Positions 40,452 to 49,787 are shown, numbered from the stretch's first letter. The stretch is 64,000 nucleotides of DNA from Streptomyces shenzhenensis (GCF_021462265.1 NZ_JAJONF010000007.1:62001-126000); one strand, 5' to 3'. The notes: generated by a model from the letters alone, not told the origin. A program made the numbers and translations.

Positions 40452-42377
40452 ATGGCTTTTGAGCGAAGGAAATTCCTCATGGCCGGCGCCATGGGGGGTG
40501 CGGCCATGCTTCCCCAGGGTGTTCTGGGAGCGCGGGCGTATGCGGCGACGGCTCACGAGGCAACGTGTCCGGGCGGTCCGATCCCGCACACCCCTCCGCT
40601 GAAGAAGTATGTCGACCCGCTTCCCACGCCGTTGACAGCCGTCCCGGATCCCTCCGCCTATCCGGGCGCCGACTACTACGAGATCACGATGCGACAGGAC
40701 TCGTGGCGCTTCCACCGGGATCTCGGGCCGGCAACCGTGTGGGGTTACTGGGCCAATAACCCGCACGATCCGCACAAGCCGACCGGCATGGGCTACCTCG
40801 GGCCAACCATCAGCGTGAGCACGGACCGTCCCACGGTCGTCAAATACCGCAACGAGCTGCCGACCACCCACCTGTTCCAGTTCGTGATCGACGCCATCCG
40901 CAACGGGTGCGACGAGCTCACCCCGACCCCTCCGCCTCCCTACAAGCCCGCCCTGCCTTTTCCCTCGAATGTCAATGTGTGGAACGTCGTACATCAGCAC
41001 GGCGGTTTCACAGCGCCACAGTCCGACGGAATGCCGATGCAGTCGTTCAGTCCGGACGGTATCCACGCCGCGCACTACACCACCCTGGAACCCGGCCGGG
41101 TCGCACCCAACGAAGCGATCTACGCCTACACCAACCACGACCGTTCGTGCATGCTCTGGTATCACGATCACGGCATGGGGATGACCAGCCTCAACATCTA
41201 CGCGGGCCTGGCCGGGCTCTGGCGCATCGGTGACCCCGCCGACGAGCGGCTCGGGCTGCCGCGAGGCGAATTCGAGGTCCCCCTCATCCTGCAGGACCGG
41301 ACCTTCCACCCGGACGGCTCGCTCGCCTACACCATGACCCTGCAGGAAGGCGAGGACACCCCGATCGTGAACGGGAAGGCGTACCCCTTCCTGACCGTCG
41401 AGCCGCGACGCTACCGGCTGCGCCTTCTCAACGCTTCGAACGAGCGTTTCTGGCGGCTGAGGTTCGAGACCCAGCCCAGGGACGCAGTGCCTGAGGCCCA
41501 ACTGCCGTTCTGGCTGATCGGCACCGACAGCGGTTTCCGCGCCCCGTTGCAGATGCTGAACTTCCTGATCTCGCCGGCCGAGCGGTACGACCTGATCATC
41601 GACTTCAGCCAGGTGCGCATGGGTACGAAGGTCAGACTGGTGAACTACCACGCGCCGGTCCACTACCCCGGCATGCCGGGTGAGGGGCCGGAAATCCGGG
41701 ACATCATGGAATTCCGGGTCACCAAACCGCTGTCCGGAGGCGCGGACAGGTCGAGGCCGCCCAGGGAACTCAGGCTGCCGACACCCGCACCGGTAAAGCC
41801 GAAACCGCACACCCGTCGCCGGCAATGGGTCGTGTACCAGCACCAGCTGTTCAGGACCATGACGTTCAACGCGGTGCCGTTCGAGGCGCCGTCCCAGGAC
41901 TTCATCGAGGAGGGCTCGACCGAGATCTGGGAATACATCAATCCCAACCACGACGCCCACCCGATGCACGTCCACCTTGTCAACTTCCAGGTGCTGGACA
42001 GGCAGCCGATCGACGCGGCCGCCTACCAGGCCGATTACGACAAGTGGATTGACGGTGGCCGCAAAACGAAGGACCTGCCGGTGCTGGAGAACTATTTCAC
42101 CGGCCCACCGGTACCGCCGGACCCGGACGAAGCACGGTCCAACAAGGACACTTTCAAATCCTATCCGGAGACGGTCACCAGAATCATCATCCAGGAATTC
42201 ACCCCGCCGACGGCTACGATCGCGTCGATTCCGGGCAGTGGTACCAAGCTCCCGGCGACGTACATCCACCACTGCCACATTCTCGAACACGAGGACGACG
42301 ATCTGATGCGCCCGTGGACGATCGTCGAACACGGCGACCACAGCGGTGGCGGCCAGGACGGCGGCCACGGCCGCTGA
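40452..42377 (+). CDS. Tat-exported multicopper oxidase (CotA/bilirubin-oxidase-like)
   Basis: The 641-residue enzyme begins MAFERRKFLMAGAMGGAAML, a textbook twin-arginine signal. The copper sites read VVHQHGGF (residues about 180-186), LWYHDHGMG (about 236), AHPMHVHLVNF and IHHCHILEHEDDDLMRPW. The last contains the His-Cys-His type 1 ligand set, with Leu/Met at the axial region. Size and order match CotA laccases, bilirubin oxidases and phenoxazinone synthases. It oxidises phenols or metals outside the cytoplasm using O2. The His/Gly-rich C-terminus (EHGDHSGGGQDGGHG) may bind metal. Codon use looks less GC-extreme than in neighbours, hinting at transfer. Confidence 0.92.
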   Translation: MAFERRKFLMAGAMGGAAMLPQGVLGARAYAATAHEATCPGGPIPHTPPLKKYVDPLPTPLTAVPDPSAYPGADYYEITMRQDSWRFHRDLGPATVWGYWANNPHDPHKPTGMGYLGPTISVSTDRPTVVKYRNELPTTHLFQFVIDAIRNGCDELTPTPPPPYKPALPFPSNVNVWNVVHQHGGFTAPQSDGMPMQSFSPDGIHAAHYTTLEPGRVAPNEAIYAYTNHDRSCMLWYHDHGMGMTSLNIYAGLAGLWRIGDPADERLGLPRGEFEVPLILQDRTFHPDGSLAYTMTLQEGEDTPIVNGKAYPFLTVEPRRYRLRLLNASNERFWRLRFETQPRDAVPEAQLPFWLIGTDSGFRAPLQMLNFLISPAERYDLIIDFSQVRMGTKVRLVNYHAPVHYPGMPGEGPEIRDIMEFRVTKPLSGGADRSRPPRELRLPTPAPVKPKPHTRRRQWVVYQHQLFRTMTFNAVPFEAPSQDFIEEGSTEIWEYINPNHDAHPMHVHLVNFQVLDRQPIDAAAYQADYDKWIDGGRKTKDLPVLENYFTGPPVPPDPDEARSNKDTFKSYPETVTRIIIQEFTPPTATIASIPGSGTKLPATYIHHCHILEHEDDDLMRPWTIVEHGDHSGGGQDGGHGR

Positions 42378-42397
42378 CGGGATCGATCGACCCGCGT

Positions 42398-42434
42398 GTG
42401 CCGGTCCGCGCCCACAAGGGGCCCGGACCGGCAC
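42398..42434 (+). terminator. Hairpin terminator of the multicopper oxidase gene
   Basis: GTGCCGGTCCG (42398-42408) pairs perfectly with CGGACCGGCAC (42424-42434) across a 15-base loop, 20 bases after the stop. There is no T-run. Confidence 0.75.
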
Positions 42435-42600
42435 TGACGCCGTGGCCCGACCCTCCACGGATCCTTGCGAGTGCGCCATCGTCTGCACCGGCGACGTGGA
42501 CGCCGTCCTGCGGTAGAAGCCGCACGGACAGGTGGCTGCGACCATCGCGGGCGGCTGCCGACGATCACGGAGCGGGCCGTGTACCCCACCCCGCTCCTGA

Positions 42601-42632
42601 CTGTCAGTCCCGGACAGTACCGTCGGATCATG
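42601..42632 (+). promoter_or_regulatory. RecA-NDp/PafBC-type DNA-damage promoter, leaderless
   Basis: CTGTCAGTCCCGGACAG is followed directly by TACCGT (42618-42623). The mycobacterial RecA-NDp motif has TTGTCAGTG at the same distance (17 bases) from a TANNNT -10; eight of the nine key positions of TGTCAGT and TA...T agree. The -10 is six bases from ATG 42630, predicting a leaderless mRNA. ACTGTC and GACAGT (42600-42618) also form a dyad. Confidence 0.7.
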
Positions 42633-44900
42633 GCTCAGCAGGCGGGGACCCCCACAGGCGAACGACGACTCGCCACCGTCGAAGGCGTGCTCGAACGCAT
42701 CACGTACGCGAACGAGGAGAACGGCTACACGGTCGCCCGGGTCGACACCGGCAGAGGCGCCGGTGATCTGCTCACGGTCGTCGGCGCGCTGCTCGGTGCC
42801 CAGGTGGGGGAGTCGCTGCGGATGGAGGGCCGCTGGGGGTCGCATCCCCAGTACGGCAAGCAGTTCACCGTGGAGAACTACACGACCGTGCTGCCGGCCA
42901 CCGTGCAGGGGATACGGCGCTATCTGGGGTCGGGGCTGGTCAAGGGGATCGGGCCGGTGTTCGCGGACCGGATCACCCAGCACTTCGGTGTGGACACCCT
43001 GCGGATCATCGAGGAGGAGCCGAAGCGGCTGGTCGAGGTGCCCGGTCTCGGGCCGAAGCGGACGAAGCGGATCGCCGACGCCTGGGAGGAGCAGAAGGCG
43101 ATCAAGGAGGTCATGCTCTTCCTCCAGACCGTCGAGGTGTCGACGTCCATCGCCGTGCGGATCTACAAGAAGTACGGGGACGCGTCGATCTCCGTCGTGA
43201 AGAACCAGCCGTACCGGCTCGCGGCCGACGTGTGGGGGATCGGGTTCCTCACCGCCGACAAGATCGCCCAGTCCGTCGGGATTCCGCACGACAGTCCGGA
43301 GCGGGTGAAGGCGGGGCTGCAGTACGCGCTGTCGCAGTCCGCCGACCAGGGGCACTGCTACCTCCCCGAGGAACGGCTCATCGCCGACGCCGTGAAACTC
43401 CTCCAGGTCGACACGGGGCTGGTCATCGACTGCCTCGCCGAGCTGGCGGCGCCCCCCGAGGACGGGGCGGACCCGGGGGTCGTACGGGAGAGGCTCCCGG
43501 GGCCCACTCCCGACGCCGAACCCGTCACCGCGATCTACCTGGTCCCCTTCCACCGGGCCGAAGTCGCCCTCGCCTCCCAGCTCCTGCGCCTGCTCCGCAC
43601 CGACGACGACCGGATGCCGTCGTTCAAGGACGTCGCCTGGGACAAGGCGCTCGCCTGGCTGAAGGGCCGTACCGGCGTCGAACTGGCCCCCGAGCAGGAG
43701 GCCGCCGTCCGGCTGGCGCTGACGGAGAAGGTCGCGGTGCTGACCGGCGGGCCCGGCTGCGGCAAGTCGTTCACCGTCAGGTCGATCGTGGAGCTGGCGC
43801 GGGCGAAGCGGGCGAAGGTGGTGCTCGCCGCCCCCACCGGCCGTGCGGCCAAGCGGCTCGCCGAGCTGACCGGAGCGGAGGCGTCGACCGTCCACCGGCT
43901 GCTGGAACTGAAGCCGGGCGGCGACGCGGCCTACGACCGGGACCGGCCGCTGGACGCCGACCTGGTGGTCGTGGACGAGGCGTCGATGCTGGACCTCCTC
44001 CTCGCCAACAAGCTCGTGAAAGCCGTACCCCCCGGTGCGCACCTCCTCTTCGTCGGGGACGTCGACCAACTGCCCAGCGTCGGGGCGGGGGAGGTGCTCC
44101 GGGACCTGCTCGCGGAGGGCGGCCCGATCCCGGCGGTGCGCCTCACGCGCGTGTTCCGGCAGGCCCAGCAGTCCGGCGTGGTCACCAACGCGCACCGGAT
44201 CAACGCGGGACAGCACCCCGTCACCGACGGCATGAAGGACTTCTTCCTCTTCGTGGAGGACGAGACGGAGGAGGCCGGCAGGCTCGCCGTGGACGTCGCG
44301 GCCCGGCGGGTCCCGGCCAGGTTCGGGCTCGACCCGCGGCGCGACGTGCAGGTCCTCACCCCCATGCACCGCGGGCCCGCCGGCGCCGGCGCGCTCAACG
44401 GACTGCTCCAGCAGGTCATCACGCCGGCCCGCCCCGACCTGCCCGAGAAGCGGTTCGGCGGGCGGGTGTTCCGGGTCGGGGACAAGGTCACCCAGATCCG
44501 CAACAACTACGAGAAGGGCGAGAACGGCGTCTTCAACGGCACCGTGGGCGTGGTCACCGCGCTCGACCCGGTCGAGCAGCGCCTCACGGTGCTGACGGAC
44601 GAAGATGAAGAGGTGCCGTACGAATTCGACGAACTGGACGAACTGGTGCACGCCTACGCGGTGACCATCCACCGTTCACAGGGCAGTGAATATCCCGCCG
44701 TGGTGATCCCGGTCACCACCGGAGCGTGGATGATGCTCCAGCGGAACCTGCTCTACACGGCGGTCACCCGGGCCAGGCAGCTGGTCGTCCTCGTCGGTTC
44801 GCGCAAGGCGATCGGGCAGGCGGTGCGGACGGTTTCAGCAGGCCGGCGCTGTACGGCCCTGGACTTCCGGCTCGGCCGGAGCGGATCTCCCGAAAAATGA
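42630..44900 (+). CDS. recD2: RecD2-like SF1B DNA helicase
   Basis: The 756-residue protein starts at ATG 42630. The N-terminal part carries the RecD2 OB-like and HhH regions (VEGVLERITYANEENGYTVA; LVEVPGLGPKRTKRIADAW). The motor domain follows: Walker A LTGGPGCGKSFT, APTGRAAKRLAELTG (motif Ia), LVVVDEASMLDL (Walker B) and LTRVFRQAQQSG. Near the end are AYAVTIHRSQGSEYP (motif V) and YTAVTRARQLVVLVG (motif VI). RecD2 enzymes unwind 5'-3' and act in repair and mismatch processing, without RecBC. The damage-type promoter supports this role. Confidence 0.93.
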   Translation: MAQQAGTPTGERRLATVEGVLERITYANEENGYTVARVDTGRGAGDLLTVVGALLGAQVGESLRMEGRWGSHPQYGKQFTVENYTTVLPATVQGIRRYLGSGLVKGIGPVFADRITQHFGVDTLRIIEEEPKRLVEVPGLGPKRTKRIADAWEEQKAIKEVMLFLQTVEVSTSIAVRIYKKYGDASISVVKNQPYRLAADVWGIGFLTADKIAQSVGIPHDSPERVKAGLQYALSQSADQGHCYLPEERLIADAVKLLQVDTGLVIDCLAELAAPPEDGADPGVVRERLPGPTPDAEPVTAIYLVPFHRAEVALASQLLRLLRTDDDRMPSFKDVAWDKALAWLKGRTGVELAPEQEAAVRLALTEKVAVLTGGPGCGKSFTVRSIVELARAKRAKVVLAAPTGRAAKRLAELTGAEASTVHRLLELKPGGDAAYDRDRPLDADLVVVDEASMLDLLLANKLVKAVPPGAHLLFVGDVDQLPSVGAGEVLRDLLAEGGPIPAVRLTRVFRQAQQSGVVTNAHRINAGQHPVTDGMKDFFLFVEDETEEAGRLAVDVAARRVPARFGLDPRRDVQVLTPMHRGPAGAGALNGLLQQVITPARPDLPEKRFGGRVFRVGDKVTQIRNNYEKGENGVFNGTVGVVTALDPVEQRLTVLTDEDEEVPYEFDELDELVHAYAVTIHRSQGSEYPAVVIPVTTGAWMMLQRNLLYTAVTRARQLVVLVGSRKAIGQAVRTVSAGRRCTALDFRLGRSGSPEK

Positions 44901-44960
44901 TCGATCAAATGAGTCGTGAAGGTCACAAGGGCCTTCCCGATGGGGAGACAAGGGGGCAGG

Positions 44961-45047
44961 ATGAGCAGGTTGGCGGCACTGAGTGCCGCCAATGGGCCCA
45001 ATGGTCGACCCCGAGTGCACTCTCCTGAGCCAAATGGGGGATGGTAG
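44961..45047 (+). CDS. Possible 28-codon leader ORF upstream of citrate synthase
   Basis: ATG 44961 is preceded by AAGGGGG at a good distance, and a 28-residue frame (MSRLAALSAANGPNGRPRVH, then SPEPNGGW) ends at TAG 45047. The gltA start follows 50 bases later. It could be a regulatory leader peptide or an accident of sequence. Codon composition is not decisive at this length. Confidence 0.3.
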   Translation: MSRLAALSAANGPNGRPRVHSPEPNGGW

Positions 45048-45097
45048 AGACAGTCAGGGCACCTCGAAGATGAGGCACTACGTCGGTGAGGGAAGAC

Positions 45098-46387
45098 GTG
45101 AGCGACAACTCTGTAGTACTGCGGTACGGCGACGGCGAGTACACCTACCCGGTGGTCGACAGCACCGTCGGCGACAAGGGCTTCGACATCGGGAAGCTCC
45201 GCGCCCAGACCGGTCTCGTGACCCTGGACAGCGGCTACGGCAACACCGCTGCCTATAAATCCGCCATCACCTACCTCGACGGCGAGGGGGGCATCCTCCG
45301 CTACCGCGGTTACCCGATCGAGCAGCTGGCGGAGCGCTCCACCTTCCTGGAGGTGGCCTACCTGCTGATCAACGGTGAGCTGCCGACGGTCGACGAGCTC
45401 ACCACGTTCAAGAACGAGATCACGCGGCACACCCTGCTCCACGAGGACGTCAAGAACTTCTACCGGGGCTTCCCGCGCGACGCCCACCCGATGGCCATGC
45501 TGTCGTCCGTGGTCTCCGCGCTGTCCACCTTCTACCAGGACAGCCACAACCCGTTCGACGCGAAGCAGCGCGACCTCTCCACGATCCGCCTGCTCGCCAA
45601 GCTTCCGACCATCGCCGCGTACGCGTACAAGAAGTCGGTCGGCCACCCGTTCGTCTACCCGCGCAACGACCTCTCCTACGTGGAGAACTTCCTGCGCATG
45701 ACGTTCTCGGTGCCGGCCCAGGACTACGAGCTCGACCCGGTGGTCGTCTCGGCCCTGGACAAGCTGCTGATCCTGCACGCGGACCACGAGCAGAACTGTT
45801 CGACGTCGACGGTCCGCCTGGTCGGCTCGTCGCAGGCGAACATGTTCGCGTCGATCTCCGCCGGCATCTCCGCGCTCTGGGGCCCTCTGCACGGCGGTGC
45901 CAACCAGTCCGTCCTGGAGATGCTGGAGGGCATCCAGGCCAACGGCGGTGACGTCGACTCCTTCATCCGCAAGGTGAAGAACAAGGAGGAGGGCGTCCGC
46001 CTGATGGGCTTCGGCCACCGGGTCTACAAGTCCTTCGACCCGCGTGCCAAGATCATCAAGTCGGCAGCGCACGACGTCCTCTCGGCCCTCGGCAAGTCCG
46101 ACGAGTTGCTGGACATCGCGCTGAAGCTGGAGGAGCACGCGCTCTCCGACGACTACTTCGTCTCGCGCAACCTCTACCCGAACGTCGACTTCTACACCGG
46201 CCTGATCTACCGCGCCATGGGCTTCCCGACCGAGATGTTCACGGTCCTGTTCGCCCTCGGCCGGCTGCCCGGCTGGATCGCCCAGTGGCAGGAAATGATC
46301 AAGGAACCGGGCTCCCGCATCGGCCGTCCGCGCCAGATCTACACGGGCGTCGTCGAGCGCGACTTCGTGCCGGTCGAGGAGCGCTGA
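45098..46387 (+). CDS. gltA: Citrate synthase
   Basis: The 429-residue protein condenses acetyl-CoA and oxaloacetate at the entry of the TCA cycle. Visible catalytic segments are LILHADHEQNCSTSTVR, LWGPLHGGANQSVLEML (His), MGFGHRVYKSFDPRA (His) and the C-terminal VLFALGRLPGWIAQW with SRIGRPRQIYTG (Arg). The length fits the type II (hexameric) class of bacteria. GTG 45098, behind GAGGGAAG, is preferred over ATG 45086, giving VSDNSVVLRYGDGEY as the N-terminus. Confidence 0.96.
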   Translation: MSDNSVVLRYGDGEYTYPVVDSTVGDKGFDIGKLRAQTGLVTLDSGYGNTAAYKSAITYLDGEGGILRYRGYPIEQLAERSTFLEVAYLLINGELPTVDELTTFKNEITRHTLLHEDVKNFYRGFPRDAHPMAMLSSVVSALSTFYQDSHNPFDAKQRDLSTIRLLAKLPTIAAYAYKKSVGHPFVYPRNDLSYVENFLRMTFSVPAQDYELDPVVVSALDKLLILHADHEQNCSTSTVRLVGSSQANMFASISAGISALWGPLHGGANQSVLEMLEGIQANGGDVDSFIRKVKNKEEGVRLMGFGHRVYKSFDPRAKIIKSAAHDVLSALGKSDELLDIALKLEEHALSDDYFVSRNLYPNVDFYTGLIYRAMGFPTEMFTVLFALGRLPGWIAQWQEMIKEPGSRIGRPRQIYTGVVERDFVPVEER

Positions 46388-46450
46388 CCCTTCCCGACGC
46401 CGCCGACGGCGCACGGCCCTCGCGGCCGTGCCTGTGGCGAGTGAGCCGAA

Positions 46451-46472
46451 GGGGCGCCGGCTGCGGCGCCCC
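46451..46472 (+). terminator. gltA terminator hairpin 1
   Basis: GGGGCGCC-GGCTGC-GGCGCCCC is a perfect 8-bp stem with a 6-base loop, 64 bases after the stop codon. Confidence 0.6.
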
Positions 46473-46509
46473 GGAGGCGGAGGCGAACAGGCCCCGAAAG
46501 AGCTAAGCA

Positions 46510-46562
46510 GAAGGCGCCCTGGAGCGCCGGTCCCCCCACGGGCCGGCGACCAGGGCGCCTTC
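46510..46562. terminator. Bidirectional hairpin downstream of gltA
   Basis: GAAGGCGCCCTGG (46510-46522) pairs perfectly with CCAGGGCGCCTTC (46550-46562), with an inner GCCGG/CCGGC stem. It lies between the convergent gltA and copA genes and could serve both. Confidence 0.72.
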
Positions 46563-47038
46563 CCGTGTCCCGGTGCGGATTCCCCCCACGGGATCCGGCC
46601 GGGCGCTCGGTACGGCAGCGCCTGAATCGCTGCGTTGAGCACAACGAGCAGAACTCGCCGTACTTACATCCAGTGATGCGGTGCGATCTGCCGGGACCCG
46701 CACCGCACGGGAGGGCCGCTCAAAGCTTCCCGTCGTCCGTGCCCCGGCAACGCATCTCTGAGGAAGTCCCCCAAGACATCCCCAGATGCCAGGTCAGCGC
46801 CCCCCAAGACGCATCCCTGACATCGCCAACTTAGACCTTCGAAGCCCTTCGATGGTTACGTTCACATCACTGTGATCTGCGTCTCTTGCATCGGTCCGAT
46901 GGATGCGCAAGAGCCCCGATACGGTGATCGGGACTCAAGCGTAAGGATGATGCGCGAGCCTTGTGAAGAGCTTATGTGAGGCGCGCGTTGGACTCCAGGG
47001 GGACTCCTACATCCACTGCGGCGAACCGGCGGTAACTT

Positions 47039-49336
47039 TCACCGGAAGGTGCGCAGCCGCAGGCTGTTGGTCACCACGAACACCGACGAGAAGGCCATCG
47101 CGGCGCCCGCGATCATCGGGTTGAGGAGCCCCGCGGCCGCCAGTGGGAGCGCGGCCACGTTGTAGCCGAAGGCCCACACGAGGTTGCCCTTGATGGTGGC
47201 GAGGGTCCGCCGGGAGAGCCGGATCGCGTCCGCCGCCACCCGCAGGTCCCCGCGCACCAGGGTCAGGTCGCCGGCCTCGATCGCCGCGTCCGTCCCGGTG
47301 CCCATCGCCAGCCCGAGGTCCGCGGTGGCCAGCGCGGCCGCGTCGTTGACCCCGTCGCCGACCATGGCGACCGTCCGCCCCTCGCGCTGCAGCCGCCGTA
47401 CGACGTCCACCTTGTCCTCGGGCAGCACCTCCGCGACGACCTCGGTGATCCCGACCGCCCGCGCGACCGATTCGGCCACCGCCCGGTTGTCCCCGGTCAG
47501 CAGCACCGGCGTCAGCCCCAGCGCGCGCAGCTCGCGCACCGCCTCGGCGCTGGTCTCCTTGACCGTGTCGGCGACGGCGAGGACACCCCGTGCCTGCCCG
47601 TCCCACCCGGCCAGGACGGCCGTCCGCCCCTCCTGTCCGGCCCGGGAGAGGGCCAGGGCCAACTCCTCGGGCACCACGTCGAAGAGGCGCCCCACGGCCA
47701 CCTCGCGGCCCGCCACGCGCCCGCGTACGCCCCGCCCGGGGACGTTCTCGAAGTGCTCGACCGGGGGCAGGTCTCCGACCCGCTCCGCGGCGCCGGCCGC
47801 GATCGCCCTGGCGACCGGATGCTCGGAGGCGTGTTCGAGGGCGCCCGCGAGCCGCAGCACCTCGTCCGCGTGGTCCTGGCCGGCGCCCTCGGCGACGTAC
47901 ACCTCCTGGAGGCTCATCCGCCCGGTGGTCACGGTCCCCGTCTTGTCGAGGACGACGGTGTCGACCCGGCGGGTGGACTCCAGCACCTCCGGGCCCTTGA
48001 TGAGGATGCCGAGCTGGGCGCCGCGCCCGGTGCCGACCATCAGGGCGGTCGGCGTGGCCAGGCCCAGGGCGCACGGGCAGGCGATGATCAGGACGGCGAC
48101 GGCGGCCGTGAACGCGGCGGCCGTGTCCCCGGTGACGCCGAGCCAGACCCCGAAGGTGCCGAGCGCGAGGAGGATGACGACGGGGACGAAGACCGCGGAG
48201 ATCCGGTCGGCGAGGCGCTGCACCTCGGCCTTGCCGTTCTGCGCCTCCTCCACCAGCCTCGCCATCCGGGCCAGCTGCGTGTCGGCGCCGATCCGGGTCG
48301 CCTCGACGACCAGCCGCCCGCCCGCGTTGACGGTCGCGCCCGTGACGGCGTCGCCGACGGCCACGTCCACCGGCACCGACTCGCCGGTCAGCATCGAGGC
48401 GTCCACCGCGGACGCCCCTTCCACCACGGTGCCGTCGGTGGCGATCTTCTCCCCGGGCCGTACGACGAACCGGTCGCCGACCGCCAGCGACGCCACCGGG
48501 ACCCGCACCTCGCGCCCGGCCCGCAGGACCGCCACGTCCCTGGCGCCCAGCTCCATCAGCGCCCGCAGGGCCGCTCCCGCGCGCCGCTTGGAACGCGCCT
48601 CCAGATAGCGGCCGAGCAGGATCAGCGCGACGACCCCGGAGGCGACCTCCAGGTAGACGGTGGACGCGCCGTCCATCCGCGAGACGGTGAACCGGAACTC
48701 GTCGTGCATCCCCGGCATGCCCGCGTCGCCGAAGAACAGCGCCCACAGTGACCAGCCGAACGCGGCCAGCGTGCCGACCGAGACCAGGGTGTCCATGGTG
48801 GCGGCGCCGTGCCGGGCGTTGGTCCAGGCGGCGCGGTGGAACGGCCGGCCGCCCCAGACGACGACCGGGGCGGCGAGCGTCAGCGACAGCCACTGCCAGT
48901 TGTCGAACTGCAGCGCCGGGACCATCGCGAGCAGCACGACCGGGGCGGCGAGCAGGGTGGAGACCAGGAGTCGGTGGCGCAGACCGGCGAGTTCGGGATC
49001 CGGCGCGGTCTCGGTGTCCTGCCGCGGCTCCGGCTCCGGGGGCGCGGGCTCCTCGGCGGTGTACCCGGTCTTGACGACCGTGGCGATCAGGTCGGCGACC
49101 TGGACCCCCTGGGGGTATGTGACCTTCGCCTTCTCGGTGGCGTAGTTCACGGTGGCGGTGACGCCGTCCATCCGGTTGAGCTTCTTCTCGACCCGCGCGG
49201 CGCAGGAGGCGCAGGTCATGCCCCCGATGAGCAGCTCGACCGCGGAATCACCGGCCGGGCCCGGAGGGGCTGTCGGTGTCTGTGCGGTGCTGGTTGCGGT
49301 GCTGGTTGTGGTGCTGGTTGTGGTGCTGGTGGTCAT
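47039..49336 (-). CDS. copA: Copper-translocating P1B-type ATPase
   Basis: The 765-residue pump exports Cu(I). An N-terminal heavy-metal domain has [16 protein letters not shown]; the membrane CPC motif is [13 protein letters not shown]; the phosphorylation motif is [12 protein letters not shown]. The TGES loop reads LTGESVPVD, the HP motif is [10 protein letters not shown], and the ATP hinge is [12 protein letters not shown]. The CPC signature with MTCxxC fits group P1B-1 (copper). The N-terminus has a Thr/Ser repeat ([19 protein letters not shown]) from a short DNA tandem. GGAG precedes ATG 49336. It lies 119 bases downstream of copZ in one CsoR-type unit. Confidence 0.94.
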   Translation of the reverse strand: MTTSTTTSTTTSTATSTAQTPTAPPGPAGDSAVELLIGGMTCASCAARVEKKLNRMDGVTATVNYATEKAKVTYPQGVQVADLIATVVKTGYTAEEPAPPEPEPRQDTETAPDPELAGLRHRLLVSTLLAAPVVLLAMVPALQFDNWQWLSLTLAAPVVVWGGRPFHRAAWTNARHGAATMDTLVSVGTLAAFGWSLWALFFGDAGMPGMHDEFRFTVSRMDGASTVYLEVASGVVALILLGRYLEARSKRRAGAALRALMELGARDVAVLRAGREVRVPVASLAVGDRFVVRPGEKIATDGTVVEGASAVDASMLTGESVPVDVAVGDAVTGATVNAGGRLVVEATRIGADTQLARMARLVEEAQNGKAEVQRLADRISAVFVPVVILLALGTFGVWLGVTGDTAAAFTAAVAVLIIACPCALGLATPTALMVGTGRGAQLGILIKGPEVLESTRRVDTVVLDKTGTVTTGRMSLQEVYVAEGAGQDHADEVLRLAGALEHASEHPVARAIAAGAAERVGDLPPVEHFENVPGRGVRGRVAGREVAVGRLFDVVPEELALALSRAGQEGRTAVLAGWDGQARGVLAVADTVKETSAEAVRELRALGLTPVLLTGDNRAVAESVARAVGITEVVAEVLPEDKVDVVRRLQREGRTVAMVGDGVNDAAALATADLGLAMGTGTDAAIEAGDLTLVRGDLRVAADAIRLSRRTLATIKGNLVWAFGYNVAALPLAAAGLLNPMIAGAAMAFSSVFVVTNSLRLRTFR
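49104..49117. promoter_or_regulatory. CsoR-like palindrome inside copA
   Basis: ACCCCC-T-GGGGGT followed by A is a palindrome resembling the copper operator upstream, but it lies within codons for the YPQGVQV segment of CopA. It could be an internal CsoR contact or chance in GC-rich coding DNA. Confidence 0.25.
49285..49336. repeat. 12-bp tandem repeats at the copA 5' end
   Basis: Variants of GTGCTGGTTGTG recur about four times on the plus strand, coding the Thr/Ser-rich N-terminus of CopA on the minus strand. Length may vary between strains without loss of frame. Confidence 0.7.
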
Positions 49337-49455
49337 GTCCGGACTCCAGACAACGGACCGGACCGTACGGAGCCAGTATCAGCTGGTCGGCACGGCCCGG
49401 CGGAGAGATGCGTTTCCGTCGTGCGTACTGCTCGTGGTGCGTGCCGTGCGGGCGG

Positions 49456-49695
49456 TCAGGCGCGGCCGGCGAGCTCGAAGCCCGCCTCGTCGACGGCGGC
49501 GCGGACCGCCTCCTCGTCGAGCGGGGCCGCGGAGACGACCGTGACCTCGCCGCTGGCCGCGACGGCCGTCACCGAACTGACGCCGGGGAGCCCGGAGATC
49601 TCGGCGGAGACGGAACCCTCGCAGTGTCCGCAGCTCATGCCGGTCACCTTGTAGACGGCGGTCACGGAGCCCGGGGTGTCGGTCTGGGCGGTCAT
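49456..49695 (-). CDS. copZ: Copper chaperone (heavy-metal-associated domain protein)
   Basis: The 79-residue protein starts at ATG 49695 with GAGGAG six bases upstream. It is a single HMA domain: YKVTGMSCGHCEGSVSAEIS with the two metal Cys, followed by VTVVSAAPLDEEAVRAAVD. It passes Cu(I) to CopA. It is the first gene of the copper unit and lies 65 bases from the CsoR-type operator. Confidence 0.9.
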   Translation of the reverse strand: MTAQTDTPGSVTAVYKVTGMSCGHCEGSVSAEISGLPGVSSVTAVAASGEVTVVSAAPLDEEAVRAAVDEAGFELAGRA

Positions 49696-49759
49696 GTCGT
49701 TCTCCTCGTCGAGGCGGGTGGGGCCGATGGGGCCCATGAGAGAGCCCCACTGTCGCCAG

Positions 49760-49787
49760 ACTATACCCCTAGGGGGTATTTCTCCAA
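49760..49787 (-). promoter_or_regulatory. CsoR-type copper-responsive promoter of copZ-copA
   Basis: On the minus strand TTGGAG (-35, 49782-49787) and TATAGT (-10, 49760-49765) are 16 bases apart. The palindrome ATACCCCTAGGGGGTAT (49763-49779) occupies the spacer. CsoR repressors bind such C-run/G-run dyads and leave DNA when loaded with Cu(I). The operator overlaps the stop codon of the neighbouring protease gene. Confidence 0.8.

Larger units (their letters stand above)
46388..47038. other. 651-base intergenic region after gltA
   Basis: It contains two hairpins that can end gltA (46451-46472 and 46510-46562) and a lower-GC part (about 46620-46990). The latter holds a short dyad TCACA-TCAC-TGTGA (46862-46875) and a hairpin CCCGAT-ACGGTG-ATCGGG (46915-46932). 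The dyad resembles half of a CRP-type site but with a 4-base spacer. No convincing small gene was found; a small RNA is possible but unsupported. Confidence 0.5.

Noticed and set aside
40242..44672. A 1476-codon open frame on the minus strand across the oxidase and helicase genes
   Set aside because: It is the mirror of two well-supported plus-strand genes. Stops are rare on the opposite strand in GC-rich DNA, and the translation shows no domain or normal composition.
46862..46875. TCACA-TCAC-TGTGA as a CRP site
   Set aside because: The arms are inverted relative to the usual TGTGA-N6-TCACA order and the spacer is four bases.
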